A stretch of 64,000 nt of DNA from Hyphomonadaceae bacterium UBA7672 (GTDB lineage Bacteria; Pseudomonadota; Alphaproteobacteria; Caulobacterales; Hyphomonadaceae), in NCBI GenBank assembly GCA_002483135.1, contig DLHI01000020.1, positions 248,001 through 312,000 on the forward strand, written 5' to 3'. This document shows, piece after piece, positions 33,282 to 41,837 of this stretch. The notes beneath the pieces were generated by a model. That model did not search any database and had not been told where the DNA came from. It worked only from the letters and a program-made list of their open reading frames with translations. A program made the translations under genes and the position numbers. Numbering within the stretch: position 1 is the first letter of the stretch; each line of letters opens with the position of its first letter.

Positions 33282-34985
33282 TCAAGCCGCTTCCGGTTCC
33301 GGTGTTGGGGCCTTATCGAGCAGGCCGCGGCGTTCGGACTGGTCGCGGACCCAGGCGGTGATCCTGTCCTGTTCAACACCGAGTTGCTGCAACAGGTCAG
33401 TCGCCAATTCGAGGCCTTTGGGCTCGGCGTGCGCCATGTGGGCGCGGAAGCCCTGGGCGGAAAGTTGCGTGCGTTCAGCGAGAGAAGAGACGGCGACAAA
33501 GCAGGGCGAGCGCGCCGCGGCTGGTCCCTGCGCGAGGAAGGCGCTGGCCGCGCCAAGCCCGCGCGTGCCCAGCACGATAGCCTTGGTGTCGGATATGCCG
33601 ACGCTCTTCATCAGTCCGTCATCGCGCGCATCCCCGAACACGGCATCATAGCCATTCGAGACTGCGGCGACGAAACGTTCGGGATCGGAATCGATGCCGA
33701 GATAGGGAATGTCGTGCTCGCGTAGCGCATCGGCGGCAAGGCAGCCTTCGTCCGTCATGCCAAAGATCAGCACAGGGTGTTCCTCGGCCACCTCGTCCGC
33801 ATCCGGCTGCGCCGCCTTGGCGCGTTCGGCCAGCAGCTTGGCGAGATGCAGTCCCAGCGCCGTCCAGATCGGCGCGGCGACGAGGGTCACCGCCACCGCC
33901 GCCGTCACGACGCCAGACCAGTTGCCCGGCATGGCCAGCGCAATGGAGGCGATGCCTACGATGACCAGCGCGAACTCCGATCCCTGGCTCAGCAGGAAGG
34001 CCAGTTGCGTGGCGCCTGGTACGGCCCATCCGTTGAGCCGCGCGGCGATGAAGACGACCGCAGTCTTGACCGTCAGGATCACCAGCGCAGTCGCCAGAAC
34101 AGCAGGCCAGATCGCGGCCATCGCCGGCAGGTTCACGCCCATACCCACGCTCATGAAGAACAGGCCGAGCAGCAGGCCGGCGAAGGGCTTGATCTCGTTC
34201 TGCACCACATGGCGATAGGGCGTATCCGACACCGCCATACCGGCGAGGAATGCGCCCAGCGTCAGCGAAAGATCCGCCCGCGCCGTCGCTGCGCTCGCCG
34301 CCAGCACGATGAACAGGGCCACGACTGTGAACGTTTCGCGGTTGTCGGTCGCCGCCAGTGACTGGAATAGCGGCCGCACAACAAAGCGGCCCGCCAGGAT
34401 CGCGATCACCAGCGCCAGCACGCCCTTGCCCAGGATAAGCAGCGCCTCGCCGCCCAGCGCATTGGGGTCGCCCCCGAACGAGGCGGCGAATGTCAGCAGG
34501 AAGATCGCCACGACGTCCTGCGCAACCAGTACGGCGGTGGCTGAGCGTCCCATGGGGCAGGCGGGCTGGTTCCGGTCCGCAAGGATGCGCCCCACCACCG
34601 CGGTGGAGGAGAGGGCAAGCGACGCGCCGACCAGCGCTGCGATAGGCCAGGGGAATCCGAAGGCGAGTCCGAGCAAGGCGAAGGCGCCCCCGCACAGCAC
34701 GATCTGCAGCGGCGCCAGCCCGATCATGTCGTCGCGACGGGTCTTCATTTCCCGCAGCGAGAAGTGCAGCCCGATGTCGAACAACAGGAACACGACGCCC
34801 AGTTCGGCGAGGAAGTGGGCCGTGTCATTGCTCTGCACCAGGCCGAAGCCCGACGGACCGATCACCAGCCCGGCCACAAGATACCCGATAATGGGGCTCA
34901 GCCGTACGGCGCGCGAGGCCAGGGCCGCTGCCAGCCCTGCGCCGAGATAGATGATTGCTGGCTGCAGGGTTTCGGCGGCCGTCAC
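33282..34985 (-). CDS. CPA2-family cation:proton antiporter with NAD-binding domain
   Basis: A 567-residue membrane protein of the KefB/KefC type: about 12-13 helices (IIGYLVAGLVIGPSGFGL, ALLLGLFFMSVGMGVNL), then a cytosolic TrkA-N-like domain (HPVLIFGMTDEGCLAADALR). It probably exports K+ or Na+ in exchange for protons. The usual Rossmann loop GxGxxG is replaced by GMTDEG, so nucleotide control may differ from E. coli KefC. GTG 34985 is preferred because GGGAGGA lies nine bases upstream; the frame extends to a TTG at 35060 without support. No KefF-type partner is adjacent. Converges with bioY three bases apart. Confidence 0.87.
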   Translation of the reverse strand: MTAAETLQPAIIYLGAGLAAALASRAVRLSPIIGYLVAGLVIGPSGFGLVQSNDTAHFLAELGVVFLLFDIGLHFSLREMKTRRDDMIGLAPLQIVLCGGAFALLGLAFGFPWPIAALVGASLALSSTAVVGRILADRNQPACPMGRSATAVLVAQDVVAIFLLTFAASFGGDPNALGGEALLILGKGVLALVIAILAGRFVVRPLFQSLAATDNRETFTVVALFIVLAASAATARADLSLTLGAFLAGMAVSDTPYRHVVQNEIKPFAGLLLGLFFMSVGMGVNLPAMAAIWPAVLATALVILTVKTAVVFIAARLNGWAVPGATQLAFLLSQGSEFALVIVGIASIALAMPGNWSGVVTAAVAVTLVAAPIWTALGLHLAKLLAERAKAAQPDADEVAEEHPVLIFGMTDEGCLAADALREHDIPYLGIDSDPERFVAAVSNGYDAVFGDARDDGLMKSVGISDTKAIVLGTRGLGAASAFLAQGPAAARSPCFVAVSSLAERTQLSAQGFRAHMAHAEPKGLELATDLLQQLGVEQDRITAWVRDQSERRGLLDKAPTPEPEAA

Positions 34986-35074
34986 GTGTCTGCGTCCTCC
35001 CGCCCCCGGGCTTGGCGGAACACTTTGTCCTGCCACGGGCGAGGAACGCAAGGAAAACAAGAGCCCGAAATGCA

Positions 35075-35111
35075 GGAAGCCGCCGCGTGGCCGCGACGGC
35101 TTCCCGTTTTT
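35075..35111 (+). terminator. Hairpin with plus-strand T-tract in the CPA2-porin interval
   Basis: GGAAGCCG (35075-35082) pairs with CGGCTTCC (35097-35104) and is followed on the plus strand by CGTTTTTCG. It has terminator form for plus-strand transcripts, but both neighbours are on the minus strand. It may still stop porin transcription in the minus direction, where the T-run is poor. Confidence 0.5.
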
Positions 35112-35136
35112 CGCTCAAGCCGTGTATGGGCTGAGA

Positions 35137-35784
35137 CTACATCGCGCGACCGATCGAGAACACGAGGCTCTCGTCGAGGCCCGAGACGTCGTTGTCGTGG
35201 TAGCGCGCGCCCAGCGTGACGCCGCCGACGGCCCACGAACCGCCCACGTTCCAGCCACTGTACTCGCCGAAGCCGTCGAGATAGGCGCCGTAGCCGGCCG
35301 AGAGCGAGAACTCCGGCGTGACTGCATAGCCGACCGCAGCGTCAGCGAAGAGCGTTTCGTTGTCCGGGTCGTAGTTCAGCGAGCCCGACAGGGTCACAGC
35401 GTCGAAGGTCTTCGACAGCTTGCCGTACACTTCGTAGAAGTCGATGTCGTCGGCATCCGGATAGCCATAGTAGATCACGCCGATGTCGGTAGCGACGCCG
35501 CCGAGGTCAAAGCGATAGCCGCCATAAACATCCACTTCGACGTTCGCATCGCTGGCGTCGTTGAAGTCGATCGAGGACGCCCAGGTGCCGACGTAGAAGC
35601 CGGATGAGGTCGTCACGTCGATGCCGCCCTGGATGGCCAGGTCGTAGTTGGACTGCGAAACGTTACGCCACACATAGTCCGTGACGATACCGACGTTGCC
35701 GGTGACCGTGACTTCGTCCTGGGCGAAGGCCGGGGCGGCGGAGGCCGCAGCCATCATCGCGCCGAATACTAGGAGCTTGCGCAT
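35137..35784 (-). CDS. TorF-family (TIGR02001) putative outer-membrane porin
   Basis: A 215-residue protein with signal peptide MRKLLVFGAMMAAASAAPAFA and a mature barrel of about 12 short amphipathic strands. The opening VTGNVGIVTDYVWRNVSQSN and the pattern of GG-x-D-V, YGGYRFDLGG, IYYGYPDADDIDFYEVYGKL match the family described as TIGR02001/TorF. Aromatic girdle residues and the ending SLVFSIGRAM fit a barrel protein. The substrate is unknown. It lies upstream of the CPA2 gene on the same strand with a hairpin between. Confidence 0.88.
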   Translation of the reverse strand: MRKLLVFGAMMAAASAAPAFAQDEVTVTGNVGIVTDYVWRNVSQSNYDLAIQGGIDVTTSSGFYVGTWASSIDFNDASDANVEVDVYGGYRFDLGGVATDIGVIYYGYPDADDIDFYEVYGKLSKTFDAVTLSGSLNYDPDNETLFADAAVGYAVTPEFSLSAGYGAYLDGFGEYSGWNVGGSWAVGGVTLGARYHDNDVSGLDESLVFSIGRAM

Positions 35785-36196
35785 TATCTTACCCTTTTAT
35801 CCCCGCTGTTGAACCGACCCGCAGACGCGGCTTGCAAGTACAGGCGCGCTGGGGAACGCATCTGCCTCAGGCACGGAATTTGGCGACCGATGCGGCAACA
35901 CCTGAAGCGGTTTCCCGTCTCCGTTGTGCGCCGCAGCGCATCCGCACAATTTCATGACAGCACCTGCCGCTTGGTCGCCCAATAATTAGGCGCTACGGGC
36001 GAGGCTGCCCCGTTGGCCAGCCCCGGAATCAGATGCAATGAGACCGGATTAAGGGTCGATGCTGCGGCTGGTCCCGGCGCATTAAGTTTCCGTGATGAAA
36101 GGAAATTTTTCGATTTCGGATACGCCGGCCGGATCATTTTTCCGCACCGCGCGTGACCTGGCTTGCGGAATTCCTGCTGCAGCGCGATTAAGCAGA
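35785..36196 (+). other. 412-bp intergenic region between the porin gene and queF
   Basis: Divergent promoter region. AT-rich patches lie at 35975-36000 and 36085-36120. In front of queF a frame opens at 36092 without a stop, but the queF family start at 36197 is preferred, so this stretch is taken as leader. I see no gene, RNA or strong repeat. Confidence 0.4.
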
Positions 36197-36676
36197 ATGA
36201 ATCCTCCCGACCCTTCCTCCCCCCGCGCGGCTGGCCTGACACAGCTCGGCGGACATGCGGCCATTCCCGCCTCGCCCGAGCAGGCTGTCCTTGAGCGCGT
36301 CCCCAACCCGCATCCGGGCACGCTGTATCTCGCCCGTTTTACCGCGCCTGAATTCACCTCGCTCTGCCCGGTCACCGGCCAGCCCGACTTTGCGCATCTG
36401 GTCATCGACTACGCCCCAGCCGACTGGATCGTGGAGAGCAAGAGCCTGAAGCTCTATCTCACCTCCTTCCGCAACCACGGCGCCTTCCACGAGGACTGCA
36501 CGATCGCCATCGGCAAGCGGCTGGTTGATACGCTCGCGCCTGCCTGGCTGCGCATCGCCGGCTATTGGTATCCGCGCGGCGGCATCCCCATCGACGTTTT
36601 CTGGCAGACGGGCGTCGCGCCCGCCGGCCTCTGGGTTCCCGACACTGGCGTGGCGCCCTACCGGGGCAGGGGCTGA
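36197..36676 (+). CDS. queF: NADPH-dependent 7-cyano-7-deazaguanine reductase
   Basis: A 159-residue type-I (unimodular) QueF, reducing preQ0 to preQ1 for tRNA queuosine. Active-site residues are clear: Cys57 in TSLCPVTGQPDFA, which forms the thioimide, and Asp64. The family signature follows as ESKSLKLYLTSFRNHGAFHE (80-99) with HED (98-100). The C-terminal WYPRGGIPIDVFWQTG is diagnostic. The ATG has no clear Shine-Dalgarno; a longer frame to 36092 exists. Nine bases separate it from the MOSC gene. A VUT transporter that may import queuosine precursors is encoded at 11.9 kb. Confidence 0.95.
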   Translation: MNPPDPSSPRAAGLTQLGGHAAIPASPEQAVLERVPNPHPGTLYLARFTAPEFTSLCPVTGQPDFAHLVIDYAPADWIVESKSLKLYLTSFRNHGAFHEDCTIAIGKRLVDTLAPAWLRIAGYWYPRGGIPIDVFWQTGVAPAGLWVPDTGVAPYRGRG

Positions 36677-36685
36677 AGCTCGGAC

Positions 36686-37447
36686 ATGCCCGGAACAGTC
36701 GCCAGCATCTATAGGCACCCGGTGAAGGGCCTGACGCCCGAGCCCATGACATCGGTGCGTCTCGATGCCGACGCATATTTCCCGGGTGACCGCGAGTACG
36801 CGGTCGAAGTCGGGCCATCCGGCTTTGACCCCGCAAACCCGAAGCACATCTCGAAACAGCGGTTCACCGTGCTGGCCCGCTTCCCGGCGCTTGCCCGCGT
36901 GAAGACGCGGCTCGACGACGCGACCGGTGTCTTTCATGTCGGCGATGCGCACGGTTTCGGCGTCGAGACGCGGCTGGACACGGCAGATGGCCGCGCCTCG
37001 CTTGAGCGTTTCCTGCAGGCCTTTCTTGGCGAGGATGCGCCAGGCAAGCTGCGCGTGCTGGAAAGCCCGCCGGGCTATCGCTTCATGGATCACCCGCAGG
37101 GCTACATCTCCGTGATGAACCTCGCCAGCGTCCGCGCCGTGGCGCAGGCCATCGGCACGGACATCGATCCGCTCCGCTTCCGCGCCAACGTCTACGTCGA
37201 TGGAATGAAGCCGTGGGCCGAGGATGAATGGGTCGCCGGCTCGCGCGTGAAGCTCGGCGGCGCGGGACTCACCGTCTTCAAGCCCATCGTCCGCTGCGTG
37301 GCCACGCATGTGAACCTCGACACGGGCGAGCGCGACATCGATATGGTGGAGATGCTGCGCCAGAATTTCGGCCGCGACACGCTGGGCGTGTATCTTTCGG
37401 TCAGCAGCGGCGGCGAGATCAAGCTCGGCGATACGCTGGAAGGCTGA
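36686..37447 (+). CDS. MOSC-domain protein
   Basis: A 253-residue protein. The N-terminal beta-barrel domain starts VASIYRHPVKGLTPEPMTSV, and the MOSC domain proper is at about 120-253. The MOSC cysteine is in FKPIVRCVATHVNLDTGERD, the position thought to carry sulfur or bind molybdenum cofactor. Relatives include YiiM/YcbX and mARC, which reduce N-hydroxylated compounds. No ferredoxin domain is fused. It is nine bases after queF and probably cotranscribed. Confidence 0.9.
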   Translation: MPGTVASIYRHPVKGLTPEPMTSVRLDADAYFPGDREYAVEVGPSGFDPANPKHISKQRFTVLARFPALARVKTRLDDATGVFHVGDAHGFGVETRLDTADGRASLERFLQAFLGEDAPGKLRVLESPPGYRFMDHPQGYISVMNLASVRAVAQAIGTDIDPLRFRANVYVDGMKPWAEDEWVAGSRVKLGGAGLTVFKPIVRCVATHVNLDTGERDIDMVEMLRQNFGRDTLGVYLSVSSGGEIKLGDTLEG

Positions 37448-37451
37448 TCCC

Positions 37452-37661
37452 CTACCAGTGCGGCGGTGGCGGCTCCTCGCCACCTTCCGGCCCGATCGCC
37501 GCTTCCGCGCTGGCTACCCGATCGGTCAGACGCTCGACCTCCCGCTTCAGGCGGTCGATCTCCTTCCATTGCGCGGTGATCGTCCCGTTCAGGTCCTCAA
37601 TGGCCTGGTCCTGGTGGGCAATGCGGATTTCGAGGGCGTCGAGGCGGGAAGTGTCTGTCAT
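37452..37661 (-). CDS. slyX: SlyX-family protein
   Basis: A 69-residue protein that is nearly all coiled coil (ALEIRIAHQDQAIEDLNGTI, EIDRLKREVERLTDRV) and ends in the SlyX-typical PPPPHW. Function of the family is unknown. It converges with the MOSC gene and is divergent from the TPR gene. Confidence 0.9.
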   Translation of the reverse strand: MTDTSRLDALEIRIAHQDQAIEDLNGTITAQWKEIDRLKREVERLTDRVASAEAAIGPEGGEEPPPPHW

Positions 37662-37758
37662 GGCGCCAGTCTAGCGCAGCACCTGCTATTGACGGAAGCA
37701 CATGCGGACAGACATTGCGAGGCAGGGGTCGCAACATTGCGGCCATCAGGATGTGTGA

Positions 37759-38775
37759 ATGACCTCGATCCAGCATCGCCTCTCGCGCCTCGCCCTGCGC
37801 GTGGTTGCGTTGGGCCTGCTGGCCCAGCCCGCCGCAGTTGCGCAGGACGCCGCTGCGAGGGGACTCCTCGAGGAAGCGAGGCAGGCCGCATCCGACGGGC
37901 GCTATCTCGATGCTCTTGCCGCCTATGCAGAGGCTGCGGCCGCTACCCCCGATGATCCACGCATCTACGAACAGCGCGCAAACCTGTTCATGTCGCTAAG
38001 CCATCCTGATCTTGCCTCGGAAGATTATCGCCGCGCGGTCCGCCTCAAACCGGACGATCCCGTTTCGCAGGCCAATCTCTGCTGGTCGCTGGCGCTGGCG
38101 AACCATGATCTCGACGGCGCGCTGGCCGCCTGCAACGAAGCGGTGAAGCGCGATCCGGCCAGCTACGACGCTATCGGCAAGCGCGGCTATCTCCACCTCC
38201 GGCGAAGCGCCTGGACCGAAGCGGAGGCCGATTTCGCGACGTCTCTGGCGCTCAACGCCGCTTCGCCGGACGAGATGTTCGGCCACGGCCTGGCGATGAT
38301 CCACCTTGGGCATGAGCAGGATGGCCGCGACGAGATTGCCAGCGCCACACTGGACAGCCCTGGTCTGGTCAACGAATGGGCTGCGCGAGGCTTCGGCGCG
38401 CGCGGCGAGATCCGGCCCGGTCCGGCGGCGACCCGTGCAGGCGAACCGGTGCTCTCGATCAAGGAGACCAAGCTGTTCGCGAACAAGGGGACTGAATCCT
38501 ATTCCAGCATTCGAACATCGTGTGGACGCATGCTCGCGCCCGCAAGTGCGGCGGATCAGGAAGGCGCCCTCAACGATCATGCGGACATCACCTGGAGTGG
38601 GGAGTGCCGCTTCGGTCTGATCCATGGGGAGGGCAAACTGACAAGGAATGGGCAGGACGGGCCACTCACTCGCTATGTCTATGGCCGCGAGATCGCCACG
38701 GGAGAACCAGGAGAGCTACAGGCGCGCAAGCTGCAGCTTGCCTATCAGGTCCTTGAAGAAGCCGCCGGGCCATGA
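37759..38775 (+). CDS. Secreted TPR-repeat protein
   Basis: A 338-residue protein with a signal peptide (ALRVVALGLLAQPAAVAQ, cleaved near QDA). TPR units follow at about 35-205: ALAAYAEAAAATPDDPRIYE, ANLFMSLSHPDLASEDYRRA, VSQANLCWSLALANHDLDGA and so on, with consensus Trp/Leu/Ala spacing. The C-terminal third is non-repetitive with a Cys pair (RTSCGRM and WSGECRFG). AGGA lies seven bases before the start. Its end overlaps the prmC start by four bases, so it is coupled to prmC, where most bacteria have prfA. Confidence 0.85.
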   Translation: MTSIQHRLSRLALRVVALGLLAQPAAVAQDAAARGLLEEARQAASDGRYLDALAAYAEAAAATPDDPRIYEQRANLFMSLSHPDLASEDYRRAVRLKPDDPVSQANLCWSLALANHDLDGALAACNEAVKRDPASYDAIGKRGYLHLRRSAWTEAEADFATSLALNAASPDEMFGHGLAMIHLGHEQDGRDEIASATLDSPGLVNEWAARGFGARGEIRPGPAATRAGEPVLSIKETKLFANKGTESYSSIRTSCGRMLAPASAADQEGALNDHADITWSGECRFGLIHGEGKLTRNGQDGPLTRYVYGREIATGEPGELQARKLQLAYQVLEEAAGP

Positions 38776-39626
38776 ACCTTCACTGCACATGGCGCGACAT
38801 GATGCGCGAGGCGGCGCAGCGGCTCGCATCCGCCGGCGTCGAGGGCGCGTCGCGCGATACGCGGCTGTTGCTGGCGCAGGCGCTGGGCATTGAGCCTGTC
38901 GATGTGATCATGCGTGAGACAGATAGCGTCGACGCGACGGGCCTTGCCGCGTTCGAGACGCTGGTGAAAAGGCGCGAGTCGGGCGAGCCAGTCTCGCGCA
39001 TCCGTGGCTGGCGCGAATTTCACGGCCTTCGCTTCGCCATCACGCCCGACGTGCTGGACCCGCGCCCCGAGACGGAGCTTCTGGTCGAGCACGGGCTGAG
39101 GCGCCTGCCCCAGGATGGTCGCGTGATCGACCTTGGCGTCGGGTCTGGCTGTATCCTGCTGTCCGTGCTGGCTGCCCGCGACGACGCGACCGGCATTGGC
39201 GTCGATCTTTCTCCGCGCGCGGTCGAGGTCGCGCGAGGCAATGCAGAGGCGCTTGGCCTCGCTGCCCGCGCCCAAGTCATCGTGCGCAGCTTCGCCGACG
39301 GGCAGGGCGAATGTTTCGACCTTGCGCTGTCAAATCCGCCCTACATCGCGCGCGCCGATGTCGAGGCGCTGGACATTGATGTGCGCAACCACGACCCGGC
39401 CATGGCGCTCAGCCCTGGCGACGATGCGCTGGCGGCCTATCGTGCGATCCTGGGCGCCATGCCCGGCTGGCTGAAGCCCGGCGGATGGATCGGGTTCGAG
39501 GTCGGCGCGGGGCAGGCGGGCGACGTATCCCGCCTCATGGCGGAGGCTGGTCTCATCGCCATCGAAGTGTTCGATGATCTGGCCGGCATCCCGCGCGCGG
39601 TGTTCGGTCGCAGGCTAGGCGGCTGA
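38772..39626 (+). CDS. prmC: Peptide chain release factor N5-glutamine methyltransferase
   Basis: A 284-residue PrmC/HemK, methylating the GGQ glutamine of release factors with S-adenosylmethionine. It has the N-terminal helical domain (1-80), the linker with PVSRIRGWREFHGLRF, the SAM-binding VIDLGVGSGCILLSVLAA (about 118-135), and the catalytic NPPY (188-191). Length is standard. The ATG overlaps the stop of the TPR gene upstream. The DUF4167 gene downstream is a conserved neighbour in alphaproteobacteria. Confidence 0.96.
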   Translation: MNLHCTWRDMMREAAQRLASAGVEGASRDTRLLLAQALGIEPVDVIMRETDSVDATGLAAFETLVKRRESGEPVSRIRGWREFHGLRFAITPDVLDPRPETELLVEHGLRRLPQDGRVIDLGVGSGCILLSVLAARDDATGIGVDLSPRAVEVARGNAEALGLAARAQVIVRSFADGQGECFDLALSNPPYIARADVEALDIDVRNHDPAMALSPGDDALAAYRAILGAMPGWLKPGGWIGFEVGAGQAGDVSRLMAEAGLIAIEVFDDLAGIPRAVFGRRLGG

Positions 39627-39828
39627 TATGAACCCGGCAGGCCACAGGATTTCCTCATGAAATCACTTGGCGCGGCCCCGCAAACGAGCTAGCTTCTTTT
39701 TGACGGTCTGCAGGCGATTCCTGGCTTAAGTGCCGGTAACCAAGCCAAGCGTCCGGTTGGGTCTGTGAGTGACAGACCGAAACTCCGTCCAATTGGGGCG
39801 ATACACTCTGAAGATCAGGGATGGTTTC

Positions 39829-40527
39829 ATGAAGCGTCAGCGGGGGCGCGGGCGCAAGCCCGGCGGCGGCGGCGGTGGTGGCGGTAGCAACCACCATCAC
39901 GGCAACCGGTCGCTCGAGAGCAATGGTCCGGACGTGAAGATCCGGGGCACGGCCGCGCAGATTTACGAGAAGTACTCGCAGTTCGCGCGCGACGCCCAGT
40001 CGGGCGGCGACCGTGTGAAGTACGAGAATTACCTTCAGCACGCCGAACACTATTATCGCGTGATGGCGGCCACGATGCCGCGTGAACGCCTGCTCCAGCA
40101 GCAGAACGGCGAAGGCGGGTTCATTCATGCCCAGACGTCGTCCGAAGGCGGCGGCGGCATGCAGTCGGGCGAAGGCAGTGGCGCCCCCCCGCCGGGCGAG
40201 CAGCACGAGCCGGTCAAGACGATGGACGACGGCGCCCACGATGAGGGCGACGACGACAGCGACGATGATGAAGGCGATGGCGGCAACGCCAGCACAGGCA
40301 GCGGCGGTGGCGCTGGCGAAGAAGCCGAAGCCGGCGCGCGCGATGAAGGCGGCGAAGGCGAGCAGGGCGACCGGCAGGGCCGGAGCCGCCGTGGCCGTCG
40401 CAGGCGTCGTCCGCAGGATGGCCCGCCAGGCGAACGCCAGGGCGAACGTCCCGCCGGTGGCGATCCTGAAGCGCGCTCGGCTCTCGACAGCCTCGCCCGC
40501 AAGCAGGGCGCCCTCACGGGCGGCTGA
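39829..40527 (+). CDS. DUF4167 protein, Gly/Arg/acid-rich
   Basis: A 232-residue protein with the DUF4167 core near the N-terminus: SNGPDVKIRGTAAQIYEKYS, then RDAQSGGDRVKYENYLQHAE and YYRVMAA. The N-terminus MKRQRGRGRKPGGGGGGGG is basic and poly-Gly, like RNA-binding tails. The C-terminal half is a long disordered stretch of Gly, Glu and Asp, then an Arg-rich patch. Widespread in alphaproteobacteria downstream of prmC and suspected to act in ribosome or RNA biology, but not characterised. ATG 39829 matches the family; a frame opens earlier at 39769. Confidence 0.88.
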   Translation: MKRQRGRGRKPGGGGGGGGSNHHHGNRSLESNGPDVKIRGTAAQIYEKYSQFARDAQSGGDRVKYENYLQHAEHYYRVMAATMPRERLLQQQNGEGGFIHAQTSSEGGGGMQSGEGSGAPPPGEQHEPVKTMDDGAHDEGDDDSDDDEGDGGNASTGSGGGAGEEAEAGARDEGGEGEQGDRQGRSRRGRRRRRPQDGPPGERQGERPAGGDPEARSALDSLARKQGALTGG

Positions 40528-40553
40528 CTCGCAGGTTGAACGAACACGTGGAG

Positions 40554-40587
40554 GGGCCGGGCAGCGATGCCTGGCCCTTCTGATTTT
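40554..40587 (+). terminator. Rho-independent terminator after DUF4167
   Basis: A ten-base stem with one G-U pair (GGGCCGGGCA at 40554-40563 with TGCCTGGCCC at 40568-40577), a GCGA loop, then TTCTGATTTT. Confidence 0.8.
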
Positions 40588-40600
40588 CAGCGCCTGACTC

Positions 40601-40879
40601 TCAGGCCGGCTCGTCCGGGGTGTTGTTGGCCCGCAGCCGGTCGATCTCCTCGCGCAGCTGCTCGATGTGCAACTCGCGCTCAAGGCTTTGTTCGGCTGAC
40701 AGATAGCGCCGGAATTTCACCAGCACCCGGCAGGTGTATCCCGCAGCGCCTGCCAGCAGCAGCATGAAGACCGCAAGGCCGATATCGCCTGCTGCAAAGC
40801 CGCCTTGTGCCGCCACCAGGAAGAGCAGGGCGAACATGGCGTTGCCGCCGATGCAGGCGATCTGTGCGTGAAGGGGCAT
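40601..40879 (-). CDS. Small two-helix membrane protein
   Basis: A 92-residue protein from ATG 40879 with two membrane helices (ACIGGNAMFALLFLVAAQGG and GLAVFMLLLAGAAGYTCRVL) and a C-terminal charged coiled coil (LSAEQSLERELHIEQLREEI). Topology suggests both ends in the cytosol. It begins just after the VOC gene stop at 40885 and is probably coexpressed with it. No family recognised. Confidence 0.7.
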   Translation of the reverse strand: MPLHAQIACIGGNAMFALLFLVAAQGGFAAGDIGLAVFMLLLAGAAGYTCRVLVKFRRYLSAEQSLERELHIEQLREEIDRLRANNTPDEPA

Positions 40880-40884
40880 GCGAC

Positions 40885-41250
40885 CTAGCCCATCGTGAAG
40901 ACGCACAACTTGTTGCCGTCGAGATCGCGGAAATAGGCGCCATAGAAGCCGCCGCCGCGATCGCCAGGCGCGCCTTCGTCAACGCCGCCCAGCGACAGCG
41001 CCTTGGCGTGCAGCTCTCCCACCTTGTCGCGATTGGGGGCGCGCAGCGCGATCATGTTGCCGTTGCCGCAGTTCTGCACGTTTCCGTCGAACGGTTTGGT
41101 GACGCCGAACAACGGTCCCTGGGCAAAGCCATAGAGTTGGCCGTTCTTCGTTTCCATCACGCGCTTGCCGCCCAGCTCGCCGAGCAGGGTGTCGTAGAAG
41201 GCCAGCGCCTTGGCCAGATCCTTGGTCCCGATGGTGGTATAGCCGATCAT
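40885..41250 (-). CDS. VOC-family protein
   Basis: A 121-residue VOC-fold protein: MIGYTTIGTKDLAKALAFYD opens, and the second half ends GDRGGGFYGAYFRDLDGNKL, containing the C-terminal acidic ligand site. Highly similar in layout to the gene at 41323, probably a tandem duplicate (both have IGY-LGT, KALAFYD, GNGNMIAL/GNGTMIAL and YF-RDLD-N-KLC). The ligand is unknown. Confidence 0.87.
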   Translation of the reverse strand: MIGYTTIGTKDLAKALAFYDTLLGELGGKRVMETKNGQLYGFAQGPLFGVTKPFDGNVQNCGNGNMIALRAPNRDKVGELHAKALSLGGVDEGAPGDRGGGFYGAYFRDLDGNKLCVFTMG

Positions 41251-41322
41251 GCAGCGTCCTTCCCTGCGATTGCAGGGAAGGAATCATGGCTGCACCGTCA
41301 GGGCAAGATCAACCGGCCCGGC

Positions 41323-41694
41323 TTACATTCCCTCGGCGTGGAAGAAGCACAGCTTGTTGTTGTCGAGGTCACGGAAATAGCCGGCGTAGAAGGTGTCGCC
41401 GCGCGGGCCGGCCGGGCCTTCGTCCATCGCGCCGAGCGAGATCGCCAGCTTGTACATCTCGTCGACCTTTTCCTTCGAGGGCACCTGCAGCGCGATCATC
41501 GTGCCGTTGCCATAGCTGGCAGGCTGCTTGTTGTAAGGCTGGCCGATGCCCAGCATCGGGCCCTGTCCGTTGCTGTAGATAACGCTGACGCCGAAATCCA
41601 TCGCGCGCTTGGCGCCAAGCGGGGCCAGCAGCTTGTCATAGAAGGCGAGCGCCTTTTCGTACTGGTTCGTGCCCAGCATTGCGTAGCCGATCAT
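41323..41694 (-). CDS. VOC-family protein, tandem paralogue
   Basis: A 123-residue VOC protein from ATG 41694 (MIGYAMLGTNQYEKALAFYD), GAGGGA eight bases upstream. It shares most motif positions with its neighbour at 40885, including KLCFFHAEG at the end. Upstream and downstream copies are 72 bp apart, so a duplication is likely. A longer frame to 41751 has no family support. Confidence 0.87.
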   Translation of the reverse strand: MIGYAMLGTNQYEKALAFYDKLLAPLGAKRAMDFGVSVIYSNGQGPMLGIGQPYNKQPASYGNGTMIALQVPSKEKVDEMYKLAISLGAMDEGPAGPRGDTFYAGYFRDLDNNKLCFFHAEGM

Positions 41695-41837
41695 GGGAAT
41701 GTCCCTCCGTTTCTGTTCTCGCAGGATTGCTTGCCCGCGTGACGATCGCAAGACGGGGCGACCCTGCTGCTGACACGACGCTGGCCGCAGGCCGCCAAGT
41801 CACGCAGCGTAATTCTCGGAGCAGGTCCGAGAAATGA

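Noticed and set aside
36188..37483. A 431-codon minus-strand frame
   Set aside because: Antisense to queF and the MOSC gene.
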